From Maricaulis sp034670125 (lineage in GTDB: Bacteria > Pseudomonadota > Alphaproteobacteria > Caulobacterales > Maricaulaceae): 64,000 nt of DNA. Position numbers and translations under genes: made by a program. Of the stretch, positions 8,118 to 16,686 are shown one piece after another. The stretch spans positions 310,001 through 374,000 of the forward strand of contig NZ_JAXMOC010000001.1 of the NCBI RefSeq assembly GCF_034670125.1, given 5' to 3'. The first letter of the stretch is position 1, and every line of letters begins with the position of its first letter. The notes beneath the pieces are model-generated. The model saw only the letters and a list, made by a program, of their open reading frames with translations, was not told the DNA's origin and did not search any database.

Positions 8118-10361
8118 TCAGAAATCGACTGACAGGCCGAACAGAACAGCGCGGGGCGCACCCGGACGGAGACCGGCCGGACGGCGGGCGACGGTATAGG
8201 TTTCGTCGGCCAGGTTCCGGATCGAAACCCGGGCCCGGACCTGGTCGCTGACGGCATACCAAGCGGACGCATCCAGCACGGTGTGCGCGTCGACGCTTTC
8301 ATCGGCCGGGATCGCACCCTGTCCCGCCACCGTTCGGACCTCGTCGACCCAGGACAGTGACACCTCACCGCCAAAGTGACCCGCATCGAGACCCAGGGAG
8401 GCAAACATCTGGTGCTCTGGAATATAGGGCAGCTGATCACCCGACTGGACATTGCCCCACGGACCAAAGCCCGAGTTGAAGCCGGTCTGGAATTCAGCAT
8501 CGGTCCAGGTATAGGCGAGACGCACAGGCAGCTCGACGCCATCAAGCCCGGCGACAAGGGCGAGGTCGGCATCACCGGTCAGCTCAAGGCCGAACACATC
8601 CACTTCACCACCATCAAACTGGTCGCCGATTGCACATCCGCCACCGGTAGAGTTGGTGCAGGTACCGATCAGGTTTTGATAGGCGTTGAAGAAGCCGATC
8701 GCCTCGACACTGAACAGGTCATCCTGGTAACGAGCGCCGAGCTCCCAATTGGTTGCGTCTTCGGCTTCCTGGGTGGTTGAACCGGGAGCCGGCGGGGCAA
8801 AGCCGCGATGCACGCCGCCAAACAGCGCCCAGTTGGCATTCAGGTCATGGCGAACACCCAGACCCGGAACGAAGGCTTCTACCGTGTTTTCCCGGATTGC
8901 GAGGCTGGCGCCGGTGCGGCTCGGGTCATTGCGACCATAATCCTCGCGGCGCAGCTCGATCTGTTCATAGCGCAGACCCGGCGTGACCACCCAGCGGCCG
9001 AAGGCAATCTCGTCCTGGACAAATATCGCCACGGCCTCGGCGGTTTCGATACGATTGGAATCCGAGCCCGGAGCGTCGATCGAGGTCAGCACCAGCTGGC
9101 CGTTGTCCATGCGAAAATTCTCGCGCCACTGGAAGCGGTCCATCTCGTCCTCGTGCACACGAAGCCCGACCCGCCAACCATGGCTGGAATCGCCGACCAT
9201 CGCCTCACCGGCGAGTTCAAGCTGGACGCCTTCAGCGGAATAGTCGCGATTATTGTGCTTGATCAGGACAGCATCATCGGCCGAAACAAGACCCGCCCCG
9301 CCCTCGATGATGGCGAATGCGGCGGCGTTGCCGGTCGGGTCAGACAGGATCGACGAGATCGAGGCGGCCGGAGCCGCGCCGGCACCATCCGGGTCCACCC
9401 GGTCAAGCTTGAACCAGTCGCGAGCGAACGTCGTCGAGTAGGCGACCGCCGACAGCTCAAGCCCGTTGGAAAGCTCGGTCTGGTAGCGCAGCGACCACTC
9501 GGAATGTTCGGCATCCATCTGGTCGAGCTGGCTGGCAGCGTAGCGACGGAAGGGGTCGGCGGCGAAATCGGCGTCGGTCAGGCCGAGATAGGTCTCGTTC
9601 GACAGCTCGTCGGAGTACTGGCCCTTCAGTTCGAACATGTGGATCAGGCCACCGGCACTCAGCTCGACACGCAGCTTGCCGACATAGTCTTCGATATCAT
9701 AGCCGGTCGAGGCATCTGACATGCCATCAATCACCTTGAAACCGTCGGCACTGTCGAAGAAGCCTTCGACCAATCCGCCAATGCGCACCCCGTCGCCGGC
9801 ATCGGTCATGCCACCGACATGCGCATGGGTACGACGGGTGTTCTCGTCACCAGCCCACACCGTGACCCGACCGGACAGGTCCTCCGGGACGGGAGTCGAA
9901 AGCAGATTCAACGATCCACCCTGGCTGCGCGGGCCATAACGGACACCAGCCGCACCCTTGATGACTTCCACACCGGCCATGCGACCGGCATGCGGGAAGT
10001 AATAGGCAGCCGGGGCGGCATAGGGCGCCGGGGCAATCAGGACGCCGTCTTCCATCAGGGTGATTTTTTCAGACCGGTCGAGCCCGGTACCGCGCATGCC
10101 GATATTCGGGCGCAGGCCGTAACCATCCTCCTCCTGGATGTTGACGCCCGCCACGGTCCGCAACAAGCGGGTCACGTCGGCATAGTCGTGTATGGCCAGG
10201 TCCTCGGCGGTCAGAAGATCCGCCGAGCCGGCGATCGCATCGGCATCGCCATTGAGACCGATTACAGTGATCACATCAGTCGAGGCCGCGGTTTCGGCCT
10301 GGCCGTGGGCAGCGCCGGCGAGGGCGACGAGGGCGGTAGCGGTAAGCAGGGTTCTACGCAC
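8118..10361 (-). CDS. FecA-like TonB-dependent receptor
   Basis: 747 aa from a GTG at 10361, chosen because it starts a clean signal peptide (RRTLLTATALVALAGAAHG); longer starts give an improbable arginine-rich leader. Outer-membrane beta-barrel importer with an N-terminal plug (about 40-150). Plug motifs ITLMEDGVLIAPAPY and VEVIKGAAGVRYGPRSQGG resemble the FecA (ferric citrate) subfamily, and the chain ends in phenylalanine as barrel proteins do. The substrate is probably a ferric chelate. The promoter contains a Fur-like box (10430-10448), consistent with iron control. No exbB/tonB is nearby. Confidence 0.9.
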   Translation of the reverse strand: MRRTLLTATALVALAGAAHGQAETAASTDVITVIGLNGDADAIAGSADLLTAEDLAIHDYADVTRLLRTVAGVNIQEEDGYGLRPNIGMRGTGLDRSEKITLMEDGVLIAPAPYAAPAAYYFPHAGRMAGVEVIKGAAGVRYGPRSQGGSLNLLSTPVPEDLSGRVTVWAGDENTRRTHAHVGGMTDAGDGVRIGGLVEGFFDSADGFKVIDGMSDASTGYDIEDYVGKLRVELSAGGLIHMFELKGQYSDELSNETYLGLTDADFAADPFRRYAASQLDQMDAEHSEWSLRYQTELSNGLELSAVAYSTTFARDWFKLDRVDPDGAGAAPAASISSILSDPTGNAAAFAIIEGGAGLVSADDAVLIKHNNRDYSAEGVQLELAGEAMVGDSSHGWRVGLRVHEDEMDRFQWRENFRMDNGQLVLTSIDAPGSDSNRIETAEAVAIFVQDEIAFGRWVVTPGLRYEQIELRREDYGRNDPSRTGASLAIRENTVEAFVPGLGVRHDLNANWALFGGVHRGFAPPAPGSTTQEAEDATNWELGARYQDDLFSVEAIGFFNAYQNLIGTCTNSTGGGCAIGDQFDGGEVDVFGLELTGDADLALVAGLDGVELPVRLAYTWTDAEFQTGFNSGFGPWGNVQSGDQLPYIPEHQMFASLGLDAGHFGGEVSLSWVDEVRTVAGQGAIPADESVDAHTVLDASAWYAVSDQVRARVSIRNLADETYTVARRPAGLRPGAPRAVLFGLSVDF

Positions 10362-10429
10362 GATGATTGTCCCGGAGTTTGCGTTTGCAAGTGATCCGCA
10401 ATTACGAGGGTATGCGGCCCGAGTCCACC

Positions 10430-10448
10430 GTGAATGAGAGTGATTATC
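10430..10448 (-). promoter_or_regulatory. Fur/Irr-like operator
   Basis: GATAATCACTCTCATTCAC matches the E. coli Fur consensus at about 13 of 19 positions. It shares 14 of 19 with a site in the bfd promoter (33855-33873). Two iron genes sharing one motif supports regulation by an iron regulator, though Fur versus Irr cannot be decided. Confidence 0.5.
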
Positions 10449-10472
10449 AGTTTCTGTGCGAAAGTGTCGCAA
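10443..10472 (-). promoter_or_regulatory. Predicted promoter of TonB receptor
   Basis: Minus-strand -35 TTGCGA (10467-10472) and -10 GATAAT (10443-10448) with an 18 bp spacer. The -10 overlaps the Fur-like box, so a bound repressor would block it. Confidence 0.5.
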
Positions 10473-10540
10473 CCGGGTCACAAATGCCAGAGAGCCGGAC
10501 CTTGCGGCCCGGCTCCCGGAAACTGGCAAAGCAGGTCTGC

Positions 10541-11323
10541 CTATTTTGGCGGCATGCGGGCGCCCGCGTCGAGACGGACGCACTCGGCGTTGATATAGTC
10601 GGACGAGACCATGAAGGCGACGAGATCGGCGTATTCTTCCGGCGTGCCGAAGCGCTGCGGGAATTGCAGGTGCGAGGCCAGCGAGACTTTCACCTCCGGC
10701 GGCATCTGCTGGTAGATCGGCGTCTCGAAAAAGCCCGGCAGGATGGTGTTGACGCGAATGCCTTCACGGGCAAGGTCGCGCGCCATCGGCAGGGTCATGC
10801 CGGTGATACCGCCCTTCGAGGCCGCATAGGCGACCTGACCGATCTGACCGTCCTGGGCCGCTACAGAAGCAGTGTTCACGATTACGCCGCGTCCGGAACC
10901 CTCGAGCGGGTCCAGCGACATCATGCCGGCCGCCGATTTCGAGGCGCACAGGAAGGAGCCGATCAGGTTGACGCCGATAACGGTCTGGAAGCCCTTCGCC
11001 GAATGGGCCGAGACCTCACCGGTCGAGGAGGACCGGCGTGCCGTTTTCTCGGCCCAGCCGATGCCGGCGCAGTTGACGAAGACGCGTTCCTGGCCGTGCG
11101 CTTCACGCGCCTTGGCCAGGCCGGCATCAACGCTGGCCTCGTCGGAGACATTGACCTGGCAGAACACGCCGCCGATTTCCTTGGCGACCATCTCGCCGCG
11201 CTCGGCATTCATGTCGAAAATGGCGACCTTGGCGCCATCGGCAGCCAGGCGGCGGGCTGTGCCTTCGCCGAGGCCGGATGCGCCGCCGGTGACAATGGCG
11301 GCAATGGATGAGTCGAGTTTCAT
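10541..11323 (-). CDS. SDR-family 3-hydroxyacyl-CoA dehydrogenase
   Basis: 260 aa from the ATG at 11323 with AGGGGAG upstream. NAD(P)-dependent short-chain dehydrogenase: Rossmann motif TGGASGLG (12-19), NCAG near residue 84, and catalytic S153, Y166, K170 (YAASK). The sequence is closest in feel to the HSD17B10/type II 3-hydroxyacyl-CoA dehydrogenase group used in fatty-acid or branched-chain oxidation. The substrate assignment is family inference. It is a single gene, divergent from the asparaginase operon. Confidence 0.85.
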   Translation of the reverse strand: MKLDSSIAAIVTGGASGLGEGTARRLAADGAKVAIFDMNAERGEMVAKEIGGVFCQVNVSDEASVDAGLAKAREAHGQERVFVNCAGIGWAEKTARRSSSTGEVSAHSAKGFQTVIGVNLIGSFLCASKSAAGMMSLDPLEGSGRGVIVNTASVAAQDGQIGQVAYAASKGGITGMTLPMARDLAREGIRVNTILPGFFETPIYQQMPPEVKVSLASHLQFPQRFGTPEEYADLVAFMVSSDYINAECVRLDAGARMPPK

Positions 11324-11472
11324 GAGGCACTCCCCTTTATCGATCCCAGCGACATAGCGTGACACCCGGCAAAAGAAAATCCGCGGCAACGGCTCGTTGG
11401 CAACGGAAATCCGGCTTGGGCAGTCCGCGCGAGCGATGCTAGAGCAGTCGCCAAACCCTAATTCCAACCGGG

Positions 11473-12345
11473 ATGGACAGTATGAGCGGACGTTACGCCC
11501 TTTTGCTGCACGGCGGCGCAGGCACCCTGGCCGATCGTGACTATGCACGCGAGATCGAGCACATGCGCGGCCTGGCCGAGACCGCAAAGGCACGCCTCGC
11601 CATCGGTGCCAACGCGCTCGATATCGTCCAGGACATTGTCCGCGAACTGGAGGCCTCGGGCCTGTATGTGGCCGGCAAGGGCGCCTCGCCCAACAAGGCC
11701 GGTCGCTACGAACTGGATGCCGCCATCATGGACGGGGCGACCCGGCGGGCCGGATCGGTCGCCGCGCTGACCGGCTTCACCAGCCCCGTTTCGGCAGCTC
11801 GCGCCATCATGGACACCACGCCACATGTGATGCTGGCCGGTCGCGGTGCCGAACGTTTCTGCAGTGAAGCCGAGCTCGAGCGCGTCGAAAGCGTCAACGA
11901 CTATTACACACCCGCCGCGGCCCCGGACGACCGGGACATTGCCACCGGCACGGTCGGCTGTGTCGCCCTCGACCTGGAAGGCCGGCTCGCGGCCGCGACC
12001 TCAACCGGCGGCACCCTCAACAAGATGGAAGGCCGTGTTGGCGACAGCCCGATCATCGGTTCGGGTTGCTGGGCCGACGGTCATGTCGCGATCTCCTGCA
12101 CCGGCCAGGGCGAATACTTCCTGCGCACCGCCACCGCCAAGGATGTCTCGGCGCGGATGGCCTATGGCGGACAGTCGCTGGACGAAGCGGTCGCCGGCGC
12201 CTTGGCCGATGTCGGCGCGCTGGGCGGCGAAGGCGGCATCATTGCCGTCGACCGTCATGGCAATCTGGCGGCTCCGTTCAATTCTCCCGGCATGAAGCAG
12301 GCCATGGTCCATCCCGACGGTCGCATTACCGCAGGCGTGCGCTGA
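11473..12345 (+). CDS. iaaA: Isoaspartyl peptidase / type III L-asparaginase
   Basis: 290 aa Ntn-hydrolase precursor. Autocleavage and the nucleophile are expected at T160 in ATGTVGCVA, and substrate-loop residues appear in STGGTLNKMEGRVGDSPIIG. The N-terminal LLHGGAG motif is typical. It removes isoaspartyl residues from peptides or hydrolyses asparagine in the cytoplasm; there is no signal peptide. A second in-frame ATG at 11482 is an equally possible start. The stop overlaps the start of the next gene (TGATG), so the two are translationally coupled. Confidence 0.88.
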   Translation: MDSMSGRYALLLHGGAGTLADRDYAREIEHMRGLAETAKARLAIGANALDIVQDIVRELEASGLYVAGKGASPNKAGRYELDAAIMDGATRRAGSVAALTGFTSPVSAARAIMDTTPHVMLAGRGAERFCSEAELERVESVNDYYTPAAAPDDRDIATGTVGCVALDLEGRLAAATSTGGTLNKMEGRVGDSPIIGSGCWADGHVAISCTGQGEYFLRTATAKDVSARMAYGGQSLDEAVAGALADVGALGGEGGIIAVDRHGNLAAPFNSPGMKQAMVHPDGRITAGVR

Positions 12346-12881
12346 TGCTGGCGATGAAGCGTGGCTATTTCGGTGTTGGCGCGGAGGGCATTTCCAAACC
12401 GATGAACATGGGCGCCATCCTGCGCACCGCCCACGCCTTTGGCGCCAGCTTTGCCTTCACGCTCAATGCCAGCCACCAGGTGCGCGATGTCTATCGGGCC
12501 GACACCGCCAAGTCGGTGGATCATGTCCCCTACTATGAATGGCCGGACCTGACCGCGATGGCCCTGCCGTCCAACTGCCAACTGGTCGGAATCGAGCTGG
12601 CCGACGATGCCGTCGACCTGCCCAGCTTCCGGCACCCACTGTGCGCCGCCTATGTGTTCGGGCGGGAGCGCGGCTCACTGTCGCAAGACGTCCAGGACCG
12701 CTGCAGCCACATCGTGAAAATCCCGACCAAATTCTGCGTCAATGTCTCGGTCGCCTGTGCGATCACCCTGTATGATCGCCAGATCAATTTCGGCGGCTTT
12801 CCCGAGCGACCGCTGATGCCCGGCGGGCCGGATCTGGAAAGCCTCGCCGAAACGACTCGCAAGGCCGGTATCCACCGCTGA
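12345..12881 (+). CDS. SPOUT-family RNA 2'-O-methyltransferase (TrmH-like)
   Basis: 178 aa starting within the stop of the asparaginase gene. SpoU/TrmH motifs are present: motif 1 NMGAILRTAHAFGA, motif 2 VFGRERGSLS, and motif 3 IPTKFCVNVSVACAITLYD, which form the knotted SAM-binding site. It probably methylates a ribose in tRNA or rRNA; the target cannot be read from the sequence. It lacks the extra N-terminal substrate domain of larger family members. Confidence 0.85.
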   Translation: MLAMKRGYFGVGAEGISKPMNMGAILRTAHAFGASFAFTLNASHQVRDVYRADTAKSVDHVPYYEWPDLTAMALPSNCQLVGIELADDAVDLPSFRHPLCAAYVFGRERGSLSQDVQDRCSHIVKIPTKFCVNVSVACAITLYDRQINFGGFPERPLMPGGPDLESLAETTRKAGIHR

Positions 12882-12903
12882 ACAGGTCACGCCTGCGTGT
12901 CCG

Positions 12904-12918
12904 TTAGGTCGGGGTTAA
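12904..12918 (+). promoter_or_regulatory. Candidate CtrA half-matching box
   Basis: TTAG-GTCGGGG-TTAA matches the CtrA consensus TTAA-N7-TTAA at 7 of 8 positions, about 55 bases upstream of the IalB-like gene. One mismatch in a short motif, so tentative. Confidence 0.3.
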
Positions 12919-12970
12919 CTCCGCCATCATACCGCCATAGGGGCGCCCTATTGGGTTCAACCGTTCCGAC

Positions 12971-13507
12971 ATGAGGATGACCGCCGTGCGTTTCCGACCT
13001 GCCTGCCTCGCTCTTGGATTGACCACTGCAATCGGCTTCGCGGCGACACCCGCGGCCATCGCCCAGGATGACCCGCAGTTTCGCGGCGAGTACAGCGACT
13101 GGCGCGTTTTCACCCGCAACACCGAGGCCGGGTTTTCCTGCTATGCCCTGAGCCGGCCGACCGACAGCACACCGCGTGCCCACGAACACGGCAATGTCTA
13201 TTTCCTGGTCGCCTCCTGGCAGTCCGGAGCGGTTGAGGAACAGCCCAGCCTGCTGGTCGGCTATGACCTGCGCCCCACCAGCCCGCCGCAGGTCCGCGTC
13301 GGCTCGGACCGTTTCGACATGTTCGCCGACAGCCAGGAAGGCTTTCTCGACGATCTGGACGAAGAGGCCGACCTGATCCGCGCCATGCGCCGCGGCTCGG
13401 TGATGCGGGTGACGGCCACCACGCTCGACGGCGTGGCCACGGCGTACGAATTCTCGCTTTCGGGCGTGACGGCGGCCCTGGAACGCGCCGAGACGCTGTG
13501 TAACTAG
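12971..13507 (+). CDS. Invasion-associated locus B (IalB)-like secreted protein
   Basis: 178 aa with a signal peptide (cleavage near AAIAQ, about residue 32). The core pattern YSDWRVFTRN..GFSCYALSRP..., the VGSDRFDMFAD strand and the C-terminal ATAYEFSLSGVTAAL..A..LC fit the IalB family of alphaproteobacterial periplasmic proteins. The two cysteines could pair. In related genomes this gene tends to lie near rlmN, as here (1 kb downstream). The molecular role is unknown; a link to envelope stress or host interaction is family lore only. Confidence 0.7.
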   Translation: MRMTAVRFRPACLALGLTTAIGFAATPAAIAQDDPQFRGEYSDWRVFTRNTEAGFSCYALSRPTDSTPRAHEHGNVYFLVASWQSGAVEEQPSLLVGYDLRPTSPPQVRVGSDRFDMFADSQEGFLDDLDEEADLIRAMRRGSVMRVTATTLDGVATAYEFSLSGVTAALERAETLCN

Positions 13508-13643
13508 GCGGGCTTTGCGAAGCACCTGCCGAGCCGGCTTATCCCTGTTGTGTACGCCAGTCCGTCTCCCTAGGGAGAAGGTGGCTGGAGGCCGGATGAG
13601 GGGGATTCTTCCTGCTTTCACCGGGATTTACCCCTCACCCTGC

Positions 13644-13663
13644 CCCTCTCCCGGGGGAGAGGG
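13644..13663. repeat. Tight GC palindrome in dispersed repeat
   Basis: Nine-base arms CCCTCTCCC and GGGAGAGGG separated by two bases, preceded by CCTCACCCTGCC. A related string (CCTCACCCTGCC...GGGAGA) is at 123-148, so this is a repeat family rather than a gene-specific terminator. Confidence 0.5.
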
Positions 13664-14142
13664 AAAGTGCGCTCGATCAAAAAAATCACCAAACTTATCC
13701 TCCCCCCTCCCCACCAGGCGATAATGCCCACGGTTTTCGGGACGGGAGGCGCGAGCTCAGTCACTTGTGCCCGGAAACGAGCGGAGCCTGTCCGGGCAGC
13801 GGTGTGACAGCCGATATGCACTGGCAGGGCGTGCGACCAGGTCGCGGGGCACTAAACGACCGACCCCATCTACCTGACGCATTGGAATCGGGGTGGAGAC
13901 AGCCCGGGAAATCTCCGTGTGCGGGATGCCGAGGACACCACGGACACCGCCTGCCAGCCAAACGGACACCCCGGTGTCCAACGGCATCCCGTTCCCTCCC
14001 ACCTTCGGCGTGAAAGCGTGCGGAGACGCAAATCCGTGCGCGTATCCCTTTGTCACCCCTGCCACCCGCCTGCGCGGGCGCAGGTTCCCGCCCGGCGCAG
14101 GCCGGGCGAAAGTCAGGGGCCTATCTTTTGGCCACAAGTTGG

Positions 14143-14184
14143 TCCCGGCCTTGCGTCCGGCCTGCGCCGGACGTCCAGCCGGGA
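14143..14184. repeat. REP-like imperfect palindrome, copy B
   Basis: Outer arms TCCCGGC/GCCGGGA, inner TCCGGC...GCCGGA, tail TGACAA. It has the same plan as copy A at 52-93. Confidence 0.55.
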
Positions 14185-14333
14185 TGACAAGCGGGTGGGG
14201 GGGCCAGATGACACATCTCTCTCGCCCGTCGAACCCCAAGCGCCGCGCGCAGGCCGATCCATACATCGCTTGCCAGCCAGCAGGCCGTATCCTCCCGGCA
14301 AGCGGTTTAGGGTGGAGTTTGCGCCAGAGGCGC

Positions 14334-14344
14334 GGGGGGGGGGG
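14334..14344 (+). repeat. Homopolymer run of 11 G
   Basis: An intergenic G11 tract about 215 bases upstream of rlmN. Such tracts can slip in replication and are also prone to assembly error. Confidence 0.7.
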
Positions 14345-14558
14345 TGATGGGAATTAATGGTGCCTGTCCCACATTCCCCAAAACTGGTGTTCCCCGTCCC
14401 TTCCAGGTAGCAAACGGACCGTAGGCCAGATGGATGGCGTGGCCAACAGTGCCCTGGCGCTTGCCACGTCATGACCACCCGGTCGTCCACGACTCGGATT
14501 TGCCGCGCTTTCGTGATAGAGCGCGCGGCTCCGTTTGAAATGAGATAGTCTGCCGGTC

Positions 14559-15749
14559 ATGAACCACGCCCTGAATATCGACGCCCGCAATGGCAATGCG
14601 CCGCGCATTGACGAGACAACACCGCGTGCCTTGCCGTCCCTCGCGGGCATGACGCGTGAGGAATTGCGCCTCGTCGCAATCGATTGCGGGGTCGAGGAGA
14701 AGAAGGCGAAGATGCGCGCCGAGCAGCTCTGGCGCTGGATCTACCACTATGGCGTCACCGATTTCGACGCGATGACCAATATCTCGAAAGACCTGCGCGC
14801 CATCATTGCCGACAAGTACGCGCTGCACCGGCCCAAGCTGATCGACCGCCAGGTCTCCGTCGACGGCACTCGCAAATACCTGATCGAGCTGGCGCCCGGC
14901 GTCGAGTGCGAGACCGTCTTCATCCCCGACGTCGCTCGTTCCGGCGCCTTGTGCGTGTCGAGCCAGGTCGGCTGCACGCTGAACTGTACCTTCTGCCATA
15001 CCGGCACCCAGGCCCTGGTGCGCAATCTGACCGCTGCCGAGATTGTCGCCCAGGTGATGATCGCCCGCGATGACCTTGAGGAATGGCCGACCTCGAACGA
15101 GAACCGCAAGATCACCAATATCGTCTTCATGGGCATGGGTGAGCCGCTGTACAATCTCGATCATGTCGCGACCTCGATCGACATCATTTCCGACGGTGAA
15201 GGGATCTCCATTTCGCGGCGCCGGACGACCGTCTCGACCTCTGGCGTGGTGCCGAAGATCGAGGAACTCGGCGCGCGCACCGGCACCATGCTGGCGATCT
15301 CGCTCCACGCCACCAATGACACGCTGCGCGACGAGCTGGTGCCGCTGAACAAGAAATACCCGCTGGTCGAGTTGATGAACGCCATCCGGGCCTATCCCGG
15401 GCTGGGCAATTCCAAGCGCGTGACCTTCGAATACGTGATGCTGAAGGGCGTCAATGACAGTCTCGCTGAAGCCAAGGCGCTGGTGAAACTGCTCAAGGGG
15501 ATCCCGGCGAAGATCAATCTCATTCCCTTCAACCCGTGGCCCAACAGCCCCTATGAATGCTCGGACTGGGACCAGATCGAAGCCTTCGCCGATGTGGTCA
15601 ACAAGGCGGGTTACGCCTCTCCGATCCGCACCCCGCGCGGCCGCGATATCTTCGCCGCCTGCGGCCAGTTGCGCTCGGAGAGCCAGAAGGTGAAAGCCAG
15701 CGTCCTTCGCAAGCAAAGGCTTGCTGACGGGGCCAGCCCGCAAGCGTGA
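14559..15749 (+). CDS. rlmN: 23S rRNA (A2503-C2)/tRNA (A37-C2) methyltransferase RlmN
   Basis: 396 aa radical-SAM enzyme that installs 2-methyladenosine in 23S rRNA and some tRNAs. The cluster motif is C139-x3-C143-x2-C146 (CTLNCTFCHTG), followed by MGMGEPLYN. The methyl-carrying cysteine is C368 near the C-terminus (IFAACGQL). Length is normal, with an N-terminal accessory domain at about 30-100. The stop codon overlaps the GTG start of the next gene, so the pair is probably co-translated. Confidence 0.96.
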   Translation: MNHALNIDARNGNAPRIDETTPRALPSLAGMTREELRLVAIDCGVEEKKAKMRAEQLWRWIYHYGVTDFDAMTNISKDLRAIIADKYALHRPKLIDRQVSVDGTRKYLIELAPGVECETVFIPDVARSGALCVSSQVGCTLNCTFCHTGTQALVRNLTAAEIVAQVMIARDDLEEWPTSNENRKITNIVFMGMGEPLYNLDHVATSIDIISDGEGISISRRRTTVSTSGVVPKIEELGARTGTMLAISLHATNDTLRDELVPLNKKYPLVELMNAIRAYPGLGNSKRVTFEYVMLKGVNDSLAEAKALVKLLKGIPAKINLIPFNPWPNSPYECSDWDQIEAFADVVNKAGYASPIRTPRGRDIFAACGQLRSESQKVKASVLRKQRLADGASPQA

Positions 15750-16633
15750 CCTCCGCCGTTCTCTACCGCTGGAAGCTGAAGCCCGGGCGCGCGGCCGAGT
15801 TCGAGGCCGCCTGGGCCGAGGGGACCTTGCTTATCCACGACGCCTGCGGGTCGTACGGGGCGGCCCTGCACAAGGGTGAGGACAGGCTGTACTGGTCCTA
15901 CGCCGCCTGGCCGAATGAAGAGGCTCGGTCCGCTTGTTTCTCGGAGCATGACTGGTTTTCCCGGGACTGCTTCATCACCATGCAGGCCTGTATCGAGACC
16001 CGCTTCGATGAAATCAGGCTGGACCTGGTACATGACGCGCTGAGCGATCGGGCACCGCCGTGTGCAACGCCTGTCCTCTCGACTCGGCGCCTGCTTCTGC
16101 GCCCCCTGGTTCCCGATGATGCCGAGGCCTTGTTTCCGGCGCTCGGAGACCCCGATACCATGACATACTGGTCCCGACCTGCCTTCACCACGGTAGCCGC
16201 GGCGCGCGCGCACCTGGTGACGAGCACCCGGTCTGCTTCCGTGCGCACCTGGGCCATCTGTCGACCGTCCGATCCGGGCGATGCGCTGGGATGGGTCGTG
16301 CTGATGGACCGCAAGGATGGAGTCGCCGAAACCGGCTATATCATCCGGCCTGACGCCCGGCGGGCCGGCATAGTGAGTGAGGCCGTCAGCCGCATCCTGG
16401 CCTACGGGTTCGGTGAGCTGGGCCTGCGCCGCATCTATGCCGATACCGACCCTGACAATTGCGGGTCCATCGCTGTCCTCAAAAAGCTGGGTTTCACGCT
16501 GGAGGGCCGTTTGCGCGGCCAGTGGAACACCCATCTGGGCATCCGCGACAGCCTGATTTTCGGCAGGCTGGCGGCGGAATGGCAGGGCGGCGGCGACAAC
16601 GGACCAGTGGCAATTGAAAACGGTAAATCCTGA
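15746..16633 (+). CDS. ABM-like monooxygenase domain fused to GNAT acetyltransferase
   Basis: 295 aa from a GTG overlapping the rlmN stop. Residues ~1-100 resemble a dimeric alpha/beta-barrel antibiotic-biosynthesis-monooxygenase fold (YRWKLKPGRAAEFEAAWAEGT...YWSYAAWPNEEA). Residues ~105-290 are a RimJ/RimL-type GNAT domain (STRRLLLRPLVPDDAEALF, IRPDARRAGIVSEAVSRILAYGFGELGLRRIYADTDPDN...LKKLGFTLEGRLR). Each half looks complete, which implies a real fusion rather than a sequencing join. The substrate is unknown; protein N-terminal or small-amine acetylation is likely for the second half. Confidence 0.8.
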   Translation: MTSAVLYRWKLKPGRAAEFEAAWAEGTLLIHDACGSYGAALHKGEDRLYWSYAAWPNEEARSACFSEHDWFSRDCFITMQACIETRFDEIRLDLVHDALSDRAPPCATPVLSTRRLLLRPLVPDDAEALFPALGDPDTMTYWSRPAFTTVAAARAHLVTSTRSASVRTWAICRPSDPGDALGWVVLMDRKDGVAETGYIIRPDARRAGIVSEAVSRILAYGFGELGLRRIYADTDPDNCGSIAVLKKLGFTLEGRLRGQWNTHLGIRDSLIFGRLAAEWQGGGDNGPVAIENGKS

Positions 16634-16637
16634 TTAA
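16623..16637 (+). promoter_or_regulatory. Candidate CtrA box upstream of chemoreceptor operon
   Basis: GTAA-ATCCTGA-TTAAC matches TTAA-N7-TTAAC with one mismatch, 50 bases upstream of the secreted-protein/chemoreceptor pair. CtrA controls motility and chemotaxis genes in Caulobacterales, so the location is sensible. Confidence 0.4.
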
Positions 16638-16686
16638 CCGTGAGTCGTCTAGAACAGGTCACTACTCAGAGGCCTCCGCAAAGACG

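Larger units (their letters stand above)
13508..14558. other. Gene-free 1 kb region with repeats and G11 tract
   Basis: No convincing gene. It contains a CCCTCTCCC/GGGAGAGGG hairpin (13644-13663), a related CTCCCTAGGGAG element near 13566, a TGCCCGGA/TCCGGGCA hairpin (13768-13798), a palindrome GGACACC-CC-GGTGTCC (~13963-13979), a REP-like palindrome (14143-14184) and a run of 11 G (14334-14344). The composition fits a pile-up of dispersed intergenic repeats upstream of rlmN. Confidence 0.6.
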
